From JBBAGC01 sp964491265 (GTDB lineage Bacteria > Spirochaetota > UBA4802 > UBA5550), in NCBI GenBank assembly GCA_964491265.1, contig CAZBFP010000006.1, positions 62,001-126,000 of the forward strand: 64,000 nucleotides of DNA, written 5' to 3'. Positions 34,315 to 43,095 of this stretch are shown here, in pieces. Under the pieces are notes generated by a model. It was not told where the DNA came from. It saw only the letters and a list, made by a program, of their open reading frames with translations, and made no database searches. Made by a program: the position numbers and the translations under genes. How positions within the stretch are numbered: the first letter of the stretch is position 1; each line of letters begins with the position of its first letter.

Positions 34315-36123
34315 TTATACAAAGACGCTTTTCTTATACTTTTCAAGCTCAACAAGAAGCTCATCCCTTCTCTCAAGGAGTTTCTTCCCTGCAAAAGTAT
34401 CTTTAATCTTTTTCGGTTCATCAAAGGTTTCTATCATCTCAAACTTAAGCCTGTTAGGCTCCTTCCTCTTCCTCAGCTCAATTATCTCACCCGGTGTTGG
34501 GAGTATAATTACGTAAAGGGAATATGGTGTCTGAATAAGTGAATGTCCCCTGTTAAGGTAAGCGCCTGCAAAACCGCCGTCAATATTAATCGCTCTTTTA
34601 TCTGCAGTAGCTATCTTCTGCCCCTTGCTCACATCAATAGGTGTATGGCCGAAAACTATCCGCTCCACATTAAATTCCTCAGTGAGCCTGTTCATAAATT
34701 CGGGATTTTCTATATTCCTGCCCCAGAAAAGGGTCTTCTCCTTATGGGTTTCCTTATCCTTATAAAAATACCTTTCAAATGTTTTCATTGCATCTTTACC
34801 GAAAAGAGGGGATTTCGGCCCGCACCAGAGATAAAACATCATTGCCTGCTGAAAGGGCTCCTGCTCCTTCCCGGCAAGATAATTTTCTCCTATATCTTTT
34901 ACTGTTGCCTCTATATGATCAAGAAGCTCTTTCCCTTTTTTCCCGTAGAGCTCTTCAAAATCACCATCTTCAGTACTTGGAACCAGGGCATGTATATTCA
35001 TTATATAGTTGTTAACATGATAAAGTTTGCCATCCTTAAACAGATACTCCATAAGTCTCCGGATCTGTTTGCTTTTAAGAAACTGAGCTGCAAGGTCATT
35101 TATAATCTCCTCCTCCTCTGCAGTCAAACTGAGAGGATCATCAGGATCTATTGTGGGGAAATGGTCATCTGTAAGCGAAGATGTGTCGCCCGATTTAAGA
35201 ATCTCTGCAAATTTTTCAAGATTAAGTCTGGAATTCATCTCCAGCTGCGGATACCTTTTAATAGTCTTTTCCTCCAGTTTAAACTGGATTACTGCAAGTG
35301 TTTTCTCCAGCTTCCTGGAGATGTCCATTTTCGCTTTAAAATTGCCGGAAACTTCATCAGGATAGAGTTTCATGGCGAAATCTTTTAGTTTTGATATGTC
35401 GATCCCCAGGCGCCCCAGAAAAGCCAGATTATCATATCTTACACTTATTCTTAATGCTTCAGCAATGAGAGACTTATTCCCTGCTGCAGCACCCATCCAG
35501 AGTATATCGTGGTTACCCCATACAAACTGGACAAATGGCTTCAGATCCTTTTGAGAGAGTATACGGAGGATTTTATCAGGCTCATCCCCCCTGTCAAAAA
35601 CATCCCCCAGAACTATGAGCTGACCAAGTATTACCTGCTTTACAATTTTAGCCAGAGATAATATAACTCTATCTGCTATTACATCATTTTCATAGACAAT
35701 ATTAGGCACATGAAAATTAAGGATCAGATTCTCCAGGAGCGGCTTTATATCCCTGCTGATACTCCCCCTGATTATATCGAAATCCTGTATACCCTGAACC
35801 TTGTATCTGACAATATTAACAAGAGCGGATACAACATCCTGCCTCTCCATTTTAAAATCATCAGCTTCAATATATTTTTCATTTTTAATAATTCTGTCAA
35901 TATGCTCCAGTTTTTCACTGGAAAAAGTTTTAGGGAGTGCTTCATAAACAGTTCTCCATATAAGGCCGAATCTCCCTTTTAAAATAGAAACAAATCTCTC
36001 CCCCTCCCCATGGGGATCACTTATCCATAAGGTGGTATCTATATTCATCTCAAGACGGGACTCAATATCGGAAAGCTCCCGGAGTATTTCATGAAAAGAC
36101 GTTATATTAAGCTCTTCTGTCAT
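34315..36123 (-). CDS. fbp: Fructose-1,6-bisphosphatase, class III
   Basis: I use ATG 36123 (602 residues), preceded by AGGGGGC; the frame continues upstream to 36174 without a good site. It is a calcineurin-like metallophosphatase of the Firmicutes-type FBPase III family: VLGDVFDRGDEPDKIL and QFVWGNHDILWMGAAAG supply metal ligands, and RIVFGHTPIDVSKGQ the later His. The length is slightly below the usual 640 or so. It removes the 1-phosphate from fructose 1,6-bisphosphate in gluconeogenesis. The DUF389 gene follows. Confidence 0.92.
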   Translation of the reverse strand: MTEELNITSFHEILRELSDIESRLEMNIDTTLWISDPHGEGERFVSILKGRFGLIWRTVYEALPKTFSSEKLEHIDRIIKNEKYIEADDFKMERQDVVSALVNIVRYKVQGIQDFDIIRGSISRDIKPLLENLILNFHVPNIVYENDVIADRVILSLAKIVKQVILGQLIVLGDVFDRGDEPDKILRILSQKDLKPFVQFVWGNHDILWMGAAAGNKSLIAEALRISVRYDNLAFLGRLGIDISKLKDFAMKLYPDEVSGNFKAKMDISRKLEKTLAVIQFKLEEKTIKRYPQLEMNSRLNLEKFAEILKSGDTSSLTDDHFPTIDPDDPLSLTAEEEEIINDLAAQFLKSKQIRRLMEYLFKDGKLYHVNNYIMNIHALVPSTEDGDFEELYGKKGKELLDHIEATVKDIGENYLAGKEQEPFQQAMMFYLWCGPKSPLFGKDAMKTFERYFYKDKETHKEKTLFWGRNIENPEFMNRLTEEFNVERIVFGHTPIDVSKGQKIATADKRAINIDGGFAGAYLNRGHSLIQTPYSLYVIILPTPGEIIELRKRKEPNRLKFEMIETFDEPKKIKDTFAGKKLLERRDELLVELEKYKKSVFV

Positions 36124-36203
36124 AAAGCCCCCTGCATTTAATAAATGCTGAAAATTGAACTTAAACTGCCTCATAATAATTATTAAGATAAAGCCTTATT
36201 GTC

Positions 36204-36657
36204 AATTGATTTTGCATCATAAATCTCAAAAGAAAAACCGGAACTCTCTCTCTACATTTCTGAATAAGGATAAATATTCAGGAATATTAATTCTTCACCA
36301 CATCAACCGGAATCAACCCCCTGTCCCCCGAAGGGGGCACGAGTTATCTAATATCACTCTGAAAATATAATAGTTACCACTTTGATAACTATTCCCTTTA
36401 TATTGTTCCGCAAATCTTTTGCAAGCTCAACAATATAAAGGATCTTTCAATACTTTCATTCATCAACTTGCGCAAGTTTTTATTTTACGTGCCCCCTTTG
36501 GGGGACAGGGGGCCTTCTACGGATGACATGTGCTTCACATAAAAATGTGGGTAGTAGTGAGCCGGGGGACAGGGGGCAAATCGAACAAGTTCACTTAGGG
36601 ATAACAGGATGGACAGAATTGATTTTGCATCATAAATCTCAAAAGAAAAACCGGAAC
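36204..36657. repeat. 41-bp direct repeats flanking a repeat island
   Basis: An identical 41-base sequence beginning AATTGATTTTGCATCATAAA and ending AAAACCGGAAC occurs at 36204-36244 and 36617-36657. The 372 bases between contain the third REPIN-like copy and an extra REP end (36560-36576). This arrangement looks like a duplication with later repeat insertion. No gene is seen in the island. Confidence 0.85.
36317..36512. repeat. REPIN/MITE-like element, family 1, copy 3
   Basis: This is the cleanest copy (196 bases). The ends are CCCCCTGTCCCCCGAAGGGG and CCCCTTTGGGGGACAGGGGG. Inside is an inverted repeat CCTTTATATTGTT (36395-36407) / AACAATATAAAGG (36429-36441) around GCAAATCTTTTGC. It can therefore fold into a long nested structure. 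Confidence 0.87.
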
Positions 36658-36725
36658 AAATATCTTCAAAAAATAGAAGTTAATGCCGATAATAAGAGTG
36701 AAAGCAATTTTTAAGGAGGAATCAG

Positions 36726-36854
36726 ATGAGCATCAAAGAGATTGATACACTATTTAACCGCGGACTTGAAATGATGAATAAAGGTAATTTCAGGGAAGCA
36801 GAAGTGCTTTTTGAAAAAGCAAAAAAAATGACAGTGAATATGAGCAGAAAATAA
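36726..36854 (+). CDS. 42-residue single-TPR protein
   Basis: This short gene is likely to be missed by callers. It has a near-perfect ribosome site (AAGGAGG, 7 bases before the ATG) and a terminator 4 bases after its stop. The protein is essentially one tetratricopeptide repeat: DTLFNRGLEMMNKGNFREAE then VLFEKAKKM, matching the G-x-x-x-x-x-x-G-x-x-x-x-A-x-x-x-F-x-x-A pattern. It could be a binding peptide or the remnant of a larger TPR protein. The strong expression signals favour a real small protein. Confidence 0.65.
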   Translation: MSIKEIDTLFNRGLEMMNKGNFREAEVLFEKAKKMTVNMSRK

Positions 36855-36858
36855 TAGT

Positions 36859-36889
36859 ATGCCGGCTTTAAAAGCCGGCATCCTTTTTT
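36859..36889 (+). terminator. Rho-independent terminator (bidirectional)
   Basis: ATGCCGGCTTTAAAAGCCGGCAT is a near-continuous palindrome followed by CCTTTTTT. It ends the 42-residue gene. It lies directly at the 3' end of the convergent leuB gene and could serve it as well. Confidence 0.9.
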
Positions 36890-37957
36890 CTAAAGATACT
36901 TGCAGATAAGATCGCCCATTTCTGCTGTGCCTACCTGTTTTTTCCCCTGTGACATTATATCTATTGTGCGGTACCCTTCTTCAAGAACCTTTTCAATTGA
37001 TTTAAATATGGCATCATATGCCTCATCAAGGCCGAAGCTGTATTTAAGCATCATTGCTCCTGAGAGTATCTGTGCAATAGGATTGGCTATCCCCTGCCCT
37101 GCTATATCGGGAGCAGATCCCCCTGCAGGTTCGTACAATCCGAATGTGCCTTCAGAAAGGGATGCAGAAGGGAGCATACCCATTGACCCTGTAATCATAG
37201 AAGCTTCATCTGACAGTATGTCTCCGAACATATTTCCGCAGAGCATAACGTCAAACTGCTTCGGATTTTTAACCAGCTGCATGGCCGCATTATCCACGTA
37301 AAGGTGGTTAAGGGCAACATCGGGGTAACGCTTCCCTACTTCAGTAACAACTTCTCTCCATAGAACCATTGTGGAGAGCACATTAGCCTTATCGATAGAG
37401 GTTACCCGCTTATCACGCTTTAGTGCTGCTTCAAAGGCTACTACAGCTATACGCTCAATTTCACCCCTGGTGTAGACCATGGTATCAAATCCCCTTTCAG
37501 AATCCTTCCCCTTGGGCTGGCCGAAATAGATATCACCTGTGAGCTCTCTCATTATAAGTATATCAAAACCATCTCCAATCAGTTCAGATTTAAGGGGTGA
37601 TGCCTCCCTTAACTCTTTAAAAACAATCGCAGGACGAAGATTGGCGTAAAGATTAAACATCTTTCTAAGAGGGAGAAGAGCCCCTCTTTCAGGCTGCTTT
37701 TCAGGGGGAAGATTCTCCCATTTAGGACCTCCCACTGAACCGAAAAGTACAGCATCAGATCCCTTACATATATCGATTGTTGACTGAGGGAGCGCCTCCC
37801 CCTGATTATCTATACCTGCTCCGCCAACATCTGCGAAGGTGTAGCTGAACTGAATATCAAACATCTCTGAAATTTTATTCAGAACTTTGATTGCCTCATC
37901 CATTACTTCCGGACCTATACCATCACCAGGAAGAACTGCTATCTTTTTAAGCGACAT
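36890..37957 (-). CDS. leuB: 3-isopropylmalate dehydrogenase
   Basis: I use ATG 37957 (355 residues), with GGAG 6 bases upstream. The protein opens KKIAVLPGDGIGPEVMDEA and contains LFGSVGGPKWENLP and RELTGDIYFGQPKG, the substrate-binding loop with the LeuB-type residues. VDNAAMQLVKNPKQFDVML then GNMFGDILSDEASMITGSMG is the metal-site signature, and EPAGGSAPDIAGQGIANP the NAD-binding loop. It oxidises and decarboxylates 3-isopropylmalate in leucine synthesis, in the cytoplasm. No other leu gene is adjacent. It converges on the small TPR gene with a shared terminator. Confidence 0.96.
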   Translation of the reverse strand: MSLKKIAVLPGDGIGPEVMDEAIKVLNKISEMFDIQFSYTFADVGGAGIDNQGEALPQSTIDICKGSDAVLFGSVGGPKWENLPPEKQPERGALLPLRKMFNLYANLRPAIVFKELREASPLKSELIGDGFDILIMRELTGDIYFGQPKGKDSERGFDTMVYTRGEIERIAVVAFEAALKRDKRVTSIDKANVLSTMVLWREVVTEVGKRYPDVALNHLYVDNAAMQLVKNPKQFDVMLCGNMFGDILSDEASMITGSMGMLPSASLSEGTFGLYEPAGGSAPDIAGQGIANPIAQILSGAMMLKYSFGLDEAYDAIFKSIEKVLEEGYRTIDIMSQGKKQVGTAEMGDLICKYL

Positions 37958-38079
37958 TTTATGCTCCATTTATTATTTTTTTATATTTGAATAAAGCAGG
38001 AAATGAAGCAGTATTGTCAAACTAAAATCACTATTTATTTCTTAACTTTTCCCGGTAAATAATCGATTTAATTAAGTAT

Positions 38080-38195
38080 TTATTCCTGAACTTATTGTTG
38101 TCAAGAAATGCTCTATTAATTCCGCTGCCGAAAACGGCGGAATTATAAAATTGTCCATTTTTACACTAAAATATTTTTCAGGAATTAACACTGAA
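38080..38195 (+). repeat. Hairpin repeat, family 2, copy B
   Basis: It begins TTATTCCTGAACTTATTG and ends CAGGAATTAACACTGAA, an inverted pair TATTCCTGA/TCAGGAAT at the ends. The central hairpin is TTCCGCTGCC-GAAA-ACGGCGGAA: the outer CC/GG pairs of copies A and C are replaced by TT/AA, so pairing is kept. It lies in the 349-base gap between leuB and the protease gene, whose start is 111 bases downstream; no other feature is seen. Confidence 0.85.
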
Positions 38196-38306
38196 TCCAA
38201 AAATTTAACTTTGAAAAAAATAGAACAATAAAAACAAAATTGTTTATTGCAAAAAAATCACTATTATTATATTAACAATAAAAAAATTCCATCAAGGAGT
38301 TGTTTC

Positions 38307-39557
38307 ATGAAAAACAGCAGAAAATACCTTGTACTGCCTTTATTATTAGCTCTTCTGATTACTTCCGCAATAATAATTACAGCAGGCAAAAAAGGATCCG
38401 GTGAAGTCTATGCCCAGACTACCAGAGAGAGCATATTACAGCGCTTTAAACAGGATAAACAGAGTATAACAAGAACCCACGAAGAGATGACAGCCTTAAT
38501 GGGGGATATTGTTGCAGATATTAAAAAAAGAAATCTTAAATTCCGTGTTGAACTGAATGAAATGATGAAATATCAGATTGCGGAAATTACCGGAAGCAAG
38601 CCCCCTTCAAGAGACGAAATAAGACGTCAGGAGGAGGAACAGAAAAGGCAGGAACAGCTCCGCAAAAAAGAAGAGGAGAGAAAAAGAAAGGAGCAGATGC
38701 GTCAGGAGGAGCTTGAAAGGAAAAAGCGCGAAGATGCAATAAAAAGAGAGAAAGACAGACAGAAACAGGATGAGCTGAGACGCCAGGAAGAGGAGAGGAG
38801 ACGCCAGGAGGAGCTGCGCAGAAAAGAGCAGATGGACAGGGCCGACCTTCTTAACAGAAATGTTCCTGCATCTATTATGCCAGCAGTGACCCTTGCTGCT
38901 TTCAACTGGAGGGATAGCAGAGGCACAACAGAGGTAAAATATCAGGGTACATGCGGAAGCTGCTGGGCCTTTACATCCACAGCTGTTTATGAGACAAATT
39001 ACAGGTTAAAAAACAACAAGATAATAGACCTGTCTGAGCAGTTTATTCTCGACTGCGCAAAAGACAGTAAAGGGAAAAAAGTAGGGAGCTGCAATGGAGG
39101 ATGGTATGCCGGCGTATTTGACTTTCTCATGAGAAACGGTGCACTTACAGAACAGGAGCGCCCGTACAGAGGGAAAGACGGTTCATGCTCATCAGGTAAA
39201 AAAACCCCCTACACAGTGGTAAGTCACGGATATATCAGAAGAGACGCGGGGATACCATCAGTTGCGGAGATGAAAGAGGCCATAGCAAAATACGGCGCCA
39301 TAGCCACATCCATGAAAGTTACACCTGCATTTCAGGCCTACGCAGGGGGTATCTTTGATGAACACACCAGAGTATCAGGGCCCAACGATGTCAACCATGC
39401 TGTAACTTTAGTTGGATGGGACGATAATAAAAGGGCCTATCTTGTAGAAAACTCATGGGGACCTCAATGGGGCGACAAAGGTTTTGTATGGATGGAATAC
39501 GGTACAAACAACATAGGCTACGGTGCAGCCTGGGTTGTTGTATCACTCGAAGATTAA
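38307..39557 (+). CDS. Secreted papain-like (C1A) cysteine peptidase with coiled-coil N-terminal region
   Basis: I use ATG 38307 (416 residues), with AAGGAG 8 bases upstream. It has an N-terminal signal or anchor (about 8-27), then a helical stretch. Residues 100-180 form a highly charged Glu/Arg/Gln/Lys coiled coil. The peptidase domain (about 190-416) has an intact site: oxyanion Gln 213, nucleophile Cys 219 in QGTCGSCWAFTS, His 364 in VNHAVTLVGWDD and Asn 382 in NSWGPQWGDKGF. There is no typical ERFNIN pro-region; the coiled coil takes its place. A chagasin-like inhibitor gene follows after 17 bp. Confidence 0.92.
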   Translation: MKNSRKYLVLPLLLALLITSAIIITAGKKGSGEVYAQTTRESILQRFKQDKQSITRTHEEMTALMGDIVADIKKRNLKFRVELNEMMKYQIAEITGSKPPSRDEIRRQEEEQKRQEQLRKKEEERKRKEQMRQEELERKKREDAIKREKDRQKQDELRRQEEERRRQEELRRKEQMDRADLLNRNVPASIMPAVTLAAFNWRDSRGTTEVKYQGTCGSCWAFTSTAVYETNYRLKNNKIIDLSEQFILDCAKDSKGKKVGSCNGGWYAGVFDFLMRNGALTEQERPYRGKDGSCSSGKKTPYTVVSHGYIRRDAGIPSVAEMKEAIAKYGAIATSMKVTPAFQAYAGGIFDEHTRVSGPNDVNHAVTLVGWDDNKRAYLVENSWGPQWGDKGFVWMEYGTNNIGYGAAWVVVSLED

Positions 39558-39574
39558 AATGGAGATATCCTATT

Positions 39575-39958
39575 ATGAACAGAAAAATATTTACTTTTTT
39601 CTTATGTGCGGCACTTTTTACAATGTCATGCGCGGCTACACCTGTGATTACTGACACCTCAGGTACCGGAGAGGAATCTCTCTCTGTTAAAAAGGGACAG
39701 GCTTTTTCAATCAGGCTTGATTCGCAGCTCAGTACCGGTTTCAGCTGGAAAGCTGTAGAAATTCCGGATAAAATAATTCTTAAAGATGAAAATATTAGAA
39801 CTGAGGAATCGGGGAGAACCGGCGGCATTGATATTCAGGAGTTTATTTTTACTGCGAGAAACAGCGGGAAAGCTGTAATTCTCTTCAAGTATGGTGAGCA
39901 CTGGAAGAAAAATCCTGAATACATTAAAACATTTAAGGTGAATATAGACATTAAATAG
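39575..39958 (+). CDS. Chagasin-like (I42) cysteine-protease inhibitor lipoprotein
   Basis: I use ATG 39575 (127 residues), with GGAGAT 8 bases upstream. A lipoprotein signal ends at TMSCAAT. The mature part matches the I42 inhibitor fold: SQLSTGFSWKAVE corresponds to the first binding loop (NPTTGFxW), SGRTGGIDIQEFIFTARNSG to the second loop strand (GGxGxxxFxFxA), and LFKYGEHWKKNPEYIKTF to the third (RPW-type) loop. Such proteins block papain-like enzymes tightly. It lies 17 bp after a papain-like protease gene, so it is the likely cognate inhibitor. Confidence 0.85.
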   Translation: MNRKIFTFFLCAALFTMSCAATPVITDTSGTGEESLSVKKGQAFSIRLDSQLSTGFSWKAVEIPDKIILKDENIRTEESGRTGGIDIQEFIFTARNSGKAVILFKYGEHWKKNPEYIKTFKVNIDIK

Positions 39959-39965
39959 AAATAAA

Positions 39966-40010
39966 TTATTTCCGGGGTTTCCCAGGACTTCTGAAAAACC
40001 CCGGAAATAA
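39966..40010. terminator. Long inverted repeat between convergent genes (likely terminator)
   Basis: TTATTTCCGGGGTTT pairs perfectly with AAACCCCGGAAATAA (15 bp) around a 15-base loop. It lies between the ends of the inhibitor and DUF4015 genes. AT-rich outer pairs give U-runs in both directions, so it probably stops both transcripts. Confidence 0.75.
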
Positions 40011-40012
40011 AA

Positions 40013-41464
40013 TCATATCCCCGCATTAAGAATCTTCATTGCCTGAAAAACCTCATTATAGCTGTTTGATGCATTCCAGAAAAGGTAGCCATTCGCCCCT
40101 GAATCATCTGAAGCTTTAATCTGTTTAACTATATAATCAGCATTATACCTTGACACACGCCATGGGAAAGCCTGCAGCCAGGGCCTCACTAATGTTTCCC
40201 CCCCTGCAAGATCACGTACCCTCTTACATCCGCTTAGAATAAAATGATAGGGATTATCCCCCGGTCTTGCAAAGCCGTCAAAATTATCATTAAAATGGGA
40301 CGGGTAAAGCATAGGCGAAATAACATGGGAATGCTTTGCCAGCATCTCCACACTCTGCCCTGTTTTGCGGATATCCACATCCTTCCCCCAGGCAACAACG
40401 CCGAATATATCAATAGAAATAAATACATTATACGGGGTCAGAGCCTCACCCGCTCTTTTAAGAAAATGCGCGATTACCTCTGTACGCTCCATTTTCCCGA
40501 AATCGAAAACAAAATCCGCATCCTCCTTATCACCGGTTGTGGGGAAACGGACATAATCGAACTGAATTTCATCCACACCTGCTGCTGCAGCTTCTGCTGC
40601 AAGGGCTATATTGTAATCCTGCACAATCCTGTTTGTGGGGTCGCACCATTTCTCCCTGGAACCGGAGCTCCACTCCCTCCCTGTTCTACGGGATTTTATT
40701 CTCAGGGAGGGGGCTGAATCGTAGAGAAGATGATCACTGAATAGGGAGACCCTTGCAATTGTATAAATCCCCCTCTCCCTGCACTCCCTCAGCAGTTTGG
40801 GAAGGTTATCTATAGCACCCCGCCTGTTAAGATTAAATTTATTTACTAAATCAACCCTGCTCCTGGTGTGAACAATCCCTGTAATATCCTTTATATCAAA
40901 GACGATTGTATTTAATCCCGCCTCTTTCATGGCATCAAGCCTTGATGAAAAATCTGCACCCCCGGCAGTGTCACCGGTGAAATAGAGCCCCTTAGTTTTG
41001 ATTATCCTCCCTCCCCTGTTCCCCTTAATATCTGCAGTATAAAATGGAAGAGCACCAGGGATAAGTATGGTTTCACCTGAGTTGATAATACCCCGGTTTA
41101 TTTTATTTACTGAGTTCAGGGAATCTGCAAGAGTTCTGATTTTACTGAAACCTGTCAGCTCTATTGATCTCTCCGCAAGGTGAGCAGTAGAAATATTGGC
41201 AGGGGGATTATAAAACAGCATACCGGCAAAATGGAAGTAACCCTGTTCCATTCCGGTAAATGTTTTTTGATGCTTTAATTGAGTGCCCGGCTTTATAATA
41301 GTCACACCTGAATGAGGTGGAGAGTAGAGCCTGAATGTATGAATAAAAGCTGATTTAACATAATCTCTGATATAAACAAGATGGCTGAATGATGCGGCTA
41401 ATATAAAAATAGAAATAAATAAAACTACACCTGTATAAAAAAAGCGCTTAACCCTTTTTGTCAT
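40013..41464 (-). CDS. DUF4015 putative glycoside hydrolase with LysM-like region
   Basis: The 483-residue protein has an N-terminal membrane helix (about 10-28). A region at about 55-145 ends in INSGETILIPG, which is LysM-like. From about 165 to 480 comes the DUF4015 barrel: GLNTIVFDIKDITGIVHTRS, RGIYTIARVSLFSDHLL, EWCDP-type ligand region KWCDPTNRIVQDYN, and VDEIQFDYVRFPTTGD. The last is the family signature with the likely catalytic Asp. It is probably an envelope sugar hydrolase of unknown substrate. The start has GGAAG upstream. Confidence 0.85.
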   Translation of the reverse strand: MTKRVKRFFYTGVVLFISIFILAASFSHLVYIRDYVKSAFIHTFRLYSPPHSGVTIIKPGTQLKHQKTFTGMEQGYFHFAGMLFYNPPANISTAHLAERSIELTGFSKIRTLADSLNSVNKINRGIINSGETILIPGALPFYTADIKGNRGGRIIKTKGLYFTGDTAGGADFSSRLDAMKEAGLNTIVFDIKDITGIVHTRSRVDLVNKFNLNRRGAIDNLPKLLRECRERGIYTIARVSLFSDHLLYDSAPSLRIKSRRTGREWSSGSREKWCDPTNRIVQDYNIALAAEAAAAGVDEIQFDYVRFPTTGDKEDADFVFDFGKMERTEVIAHFLKRAGEALTPYNVFISIDIFGVVAWGKDVDIRKTGQSVEMLAKHSHVISPMLYPSHFNDNFDGFARPGDNPYHFILSGCKRVRDLAGGETLVRPWLQAFPWRVSRYNADYIVKQIKASDDSGANGYLFWNASNSYNEVFQAMKILNAGI

Positions 41465-41619
41465 TATATCTTCCGGAAATATTTTTTTACCATATCTGCC
41501 ATAAACATGATCCCGGTGAATTACTCCTGAGATTTTATTTATAAATGGCCTGAAAGTATCTTATGTCAACAAAAATGCTTGGAAAATTTCCGGGGATTTT
41601 TGTGATTTTTTTTCAGTCT

Positions 41620-41735
41620 TTATTCCTAAACTTATTATTGTTAAAAAATGCTTTATTATCCCCGCCGCCGAAGGCGGCGGGGATATAAAATTGCCCATTT
41701 TTACAATAAAATATTTTTTTAGGAATTAACATTGA
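41620..41735 (+). repeat. Hairpin repeat, family 2, copy C
   Basis: It begins TTATTCCTAAACTTATTATTG and ends TTTAGGAATTAACATTGA, with end arms ATTCCTAAA/TTTAGGAAT. The central hairpin CCCCGCCGCC-GAA-GGCGGCGGGG is perfect. It is close in sequence to copy B. It lies in the 427-base gap between the DUF4015 and Cys-rich genes, 156 bases before the latter's start. A TATAAT-like hexamer at 41822 may be a promoter -10 box; nothing else is seen. Confidence 0.87.
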
Positions 41736-41891
41736 TTTTTTTTTGAAATTATCCCTAACAGCCCTATTATAAAAATAAGTTCTTTCCCGGTATTGGGGAT
41801 AATTCTGCTTTTTTCAAAGCTTATAATCTATAAATCAGCTTAATAGATGCGGATTAAACCGCACTTTAAATATCAGATAGAGAGGTGTACG

Positions 41892-42146
41892 ATGAAAAAG
41901 ATTTTTCTTTTTACTGCAGCTATTGCTGCAGGATTTGTACTTGCCCTGGTTCTCTCCTTTGAACCGGTTAAAAACGCCTATGCTGCAGACGGTTGCTATA
42001 ACTGCGGTTCAGGAAGCTCGGCAAACCAGTGCAGGTATTACGGCAGCGACACAACTGAACAGAGAAAAAAATGTGAATCAATGGGGTGTAAAATATCCGG
42101 AACTTCAAGCTGTTCAACTGCAGCCAATGTGAAAGTTATTAACTAG
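41892..42146 (+). CDS. Small secreted cysteine-rich protein
   Basis: I use ATG 41892 (84 residues), with AGAGGTG upstream. The first 32 or so residues are a long signal peptide (KKIFLFTAAIAAGFVLALVL then ending NAYAADG). The mature part of about 50 residues has six cysteines (CYNCGSG, NQCRYYG, KKCESMGCKISG, SSC), suggesting three disulfides or a metal site. I recognise no family. It is monocistronic, ending at a strong terminator. Its isolation behind a repeat element suggests separate control. Confidence 0.75.
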   Translation: MKKIFLFTAAIAAGFVLALVLSFEPVKNAYAADGCYNCGSGSSANQCRYYGSDTTEQRKKCESMGCKISGTSSCSTAANVKVIN

Positions 42147-42171
42147 TTAAACTCCGCCATTCAAATCCTCC

Positions 42172-42199
42172 GGGCCGGCGTAAAAAGCCGGCCCTTTTT
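42172..42199 (+). terminator. Rho-independent terminator
   Basis: GGGCCGGC / GCCGGCCC, 7-base loop, followed by TTTTT. It ends the Cys-rich gene and insulates it from the Mla-like operon. Confidence 0.92.
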
Positions 42200-42292
42200 C
42201 ATTCTTGACAAATAGCCTCAGGCGGGTTTTAAGTTTATGAGTATTTAAAACTTATAATCTGATTCTCATTACAGGTAAAAGACTGATAAATT

Positions 42293-43081
42293 ATGTTAAT
42301 TAAATTAAGCGGGAAAACCGGGAAATATTTACTTTCACTCTACCGGGGGATTAATGATTTTCTAAACTTTTTAAAAGAGATAGTTGAATCATTCAAATCA
42401 CTCAAATACCTCCATTTCCGTTCAATTTATACTACAATAATTAATCAGACCAAATTTACCGGATTTGACGCCCTTGGGATTGTAATACTCATCGCACTCC
42501 TTCTGGGAGGTACTGTAATTATTCAGGCTATGACAAATCTTCCGAAATTCGGAGTAGAGGATTTTCTGGGGAACCTGCTTGTAATCATTATTGCCAGAGA
42601 AATGGGCCCTCTTGCAACTGCACTTATTGTTATAATAAGATCGGGAACAGCAATGGCTACTGAAATATCAGTACAGAAATGGTCCAAAGAGATACTTGCC
42701 ATGGAGCTTATAGGTATTGACACAAAACTTTTTATTGTTTTCCCGAGAATTATTGCTACAATAATTTCTATTGCATCTCTCATCATAATATTTATTGTGG
42801 TAGCCTTTTTCGGCGGCTACATCATTTCACTTACTGTTATTTTTATTCCCATTGACGTTTTCGTGCAGTCAATAATTGACGCGTTTACATACAGTGATAT
42901 TACTTCAGCATTAATTAAAAGTGTAATTTTCGGAACTACAATACCTTTAGTAAGCTGTTACTACGGATTTATGCCGCAATCAAAATTTGAAATACCCATA
43001 TATGTTTCAAGAGCTGTAACGAGAACCCTTTTTGTTTCAATAATTGTCAATATTCTGGTTTCAATAATATTTTATCTGTAA
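42293..43081 (+). CDS. mlaE: MlaE-family ABC transporter permease
   Basis: The 262-residue integral membrane protein belongs to the MlaE family: FDALGIVILIALLLGGTVII then a coupling stretch IIAREMGPLATALIVIIRSG and TAMATEISVQKWSKEI. The E-x-G-P-L-x-T-A-L motif is diagnostic. It is the first gene of a three-gene unit with an ATPase-like protein (14 bp gap) and an MCE protein. The unit should move lipids across the envelope. It is divergent in sequence from the permease at 11822. Confidence 0.9.
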   Translation: MLIKLSGKTGKYLLSLYRGINDFLNFLKEIVESFKSLKYLHFRSIYTTIINQTKFTGFDALGIVILIALLLGGTVIIQAMTNLPKFGVEDFLGNLLVIIIAREMGPLATALIVIIRSGTAMATEISVQKWSKEILAMELIGIDTKLFIVFPRIIATIISIASLIIIFIVVAFFGGYIISLTVIFIPIDVFVQSIIDAFTYSDITSALIKSVIFGTTIPLVSCYYGFMPQSKFEIPIYVSRAVTRTLFVSIIVNILVSIIFYL

Positions 43082-43095
43082 ATCCGGAGACTCTA

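Noticed and set aside
34543..35388. 281-residue plus-strand frame inside fbp
   Set aside because: It lies antisense to a fully supported enzyme gene and its product is an improbable Cys/His-rich sequence; a shadow frame.
36594..36610. TAGGGATAACAGG resembling the start of an I-SceI site
   Set aside because: Only the first 13 bases agree with the 18-base site; likely chance in a repeat island.
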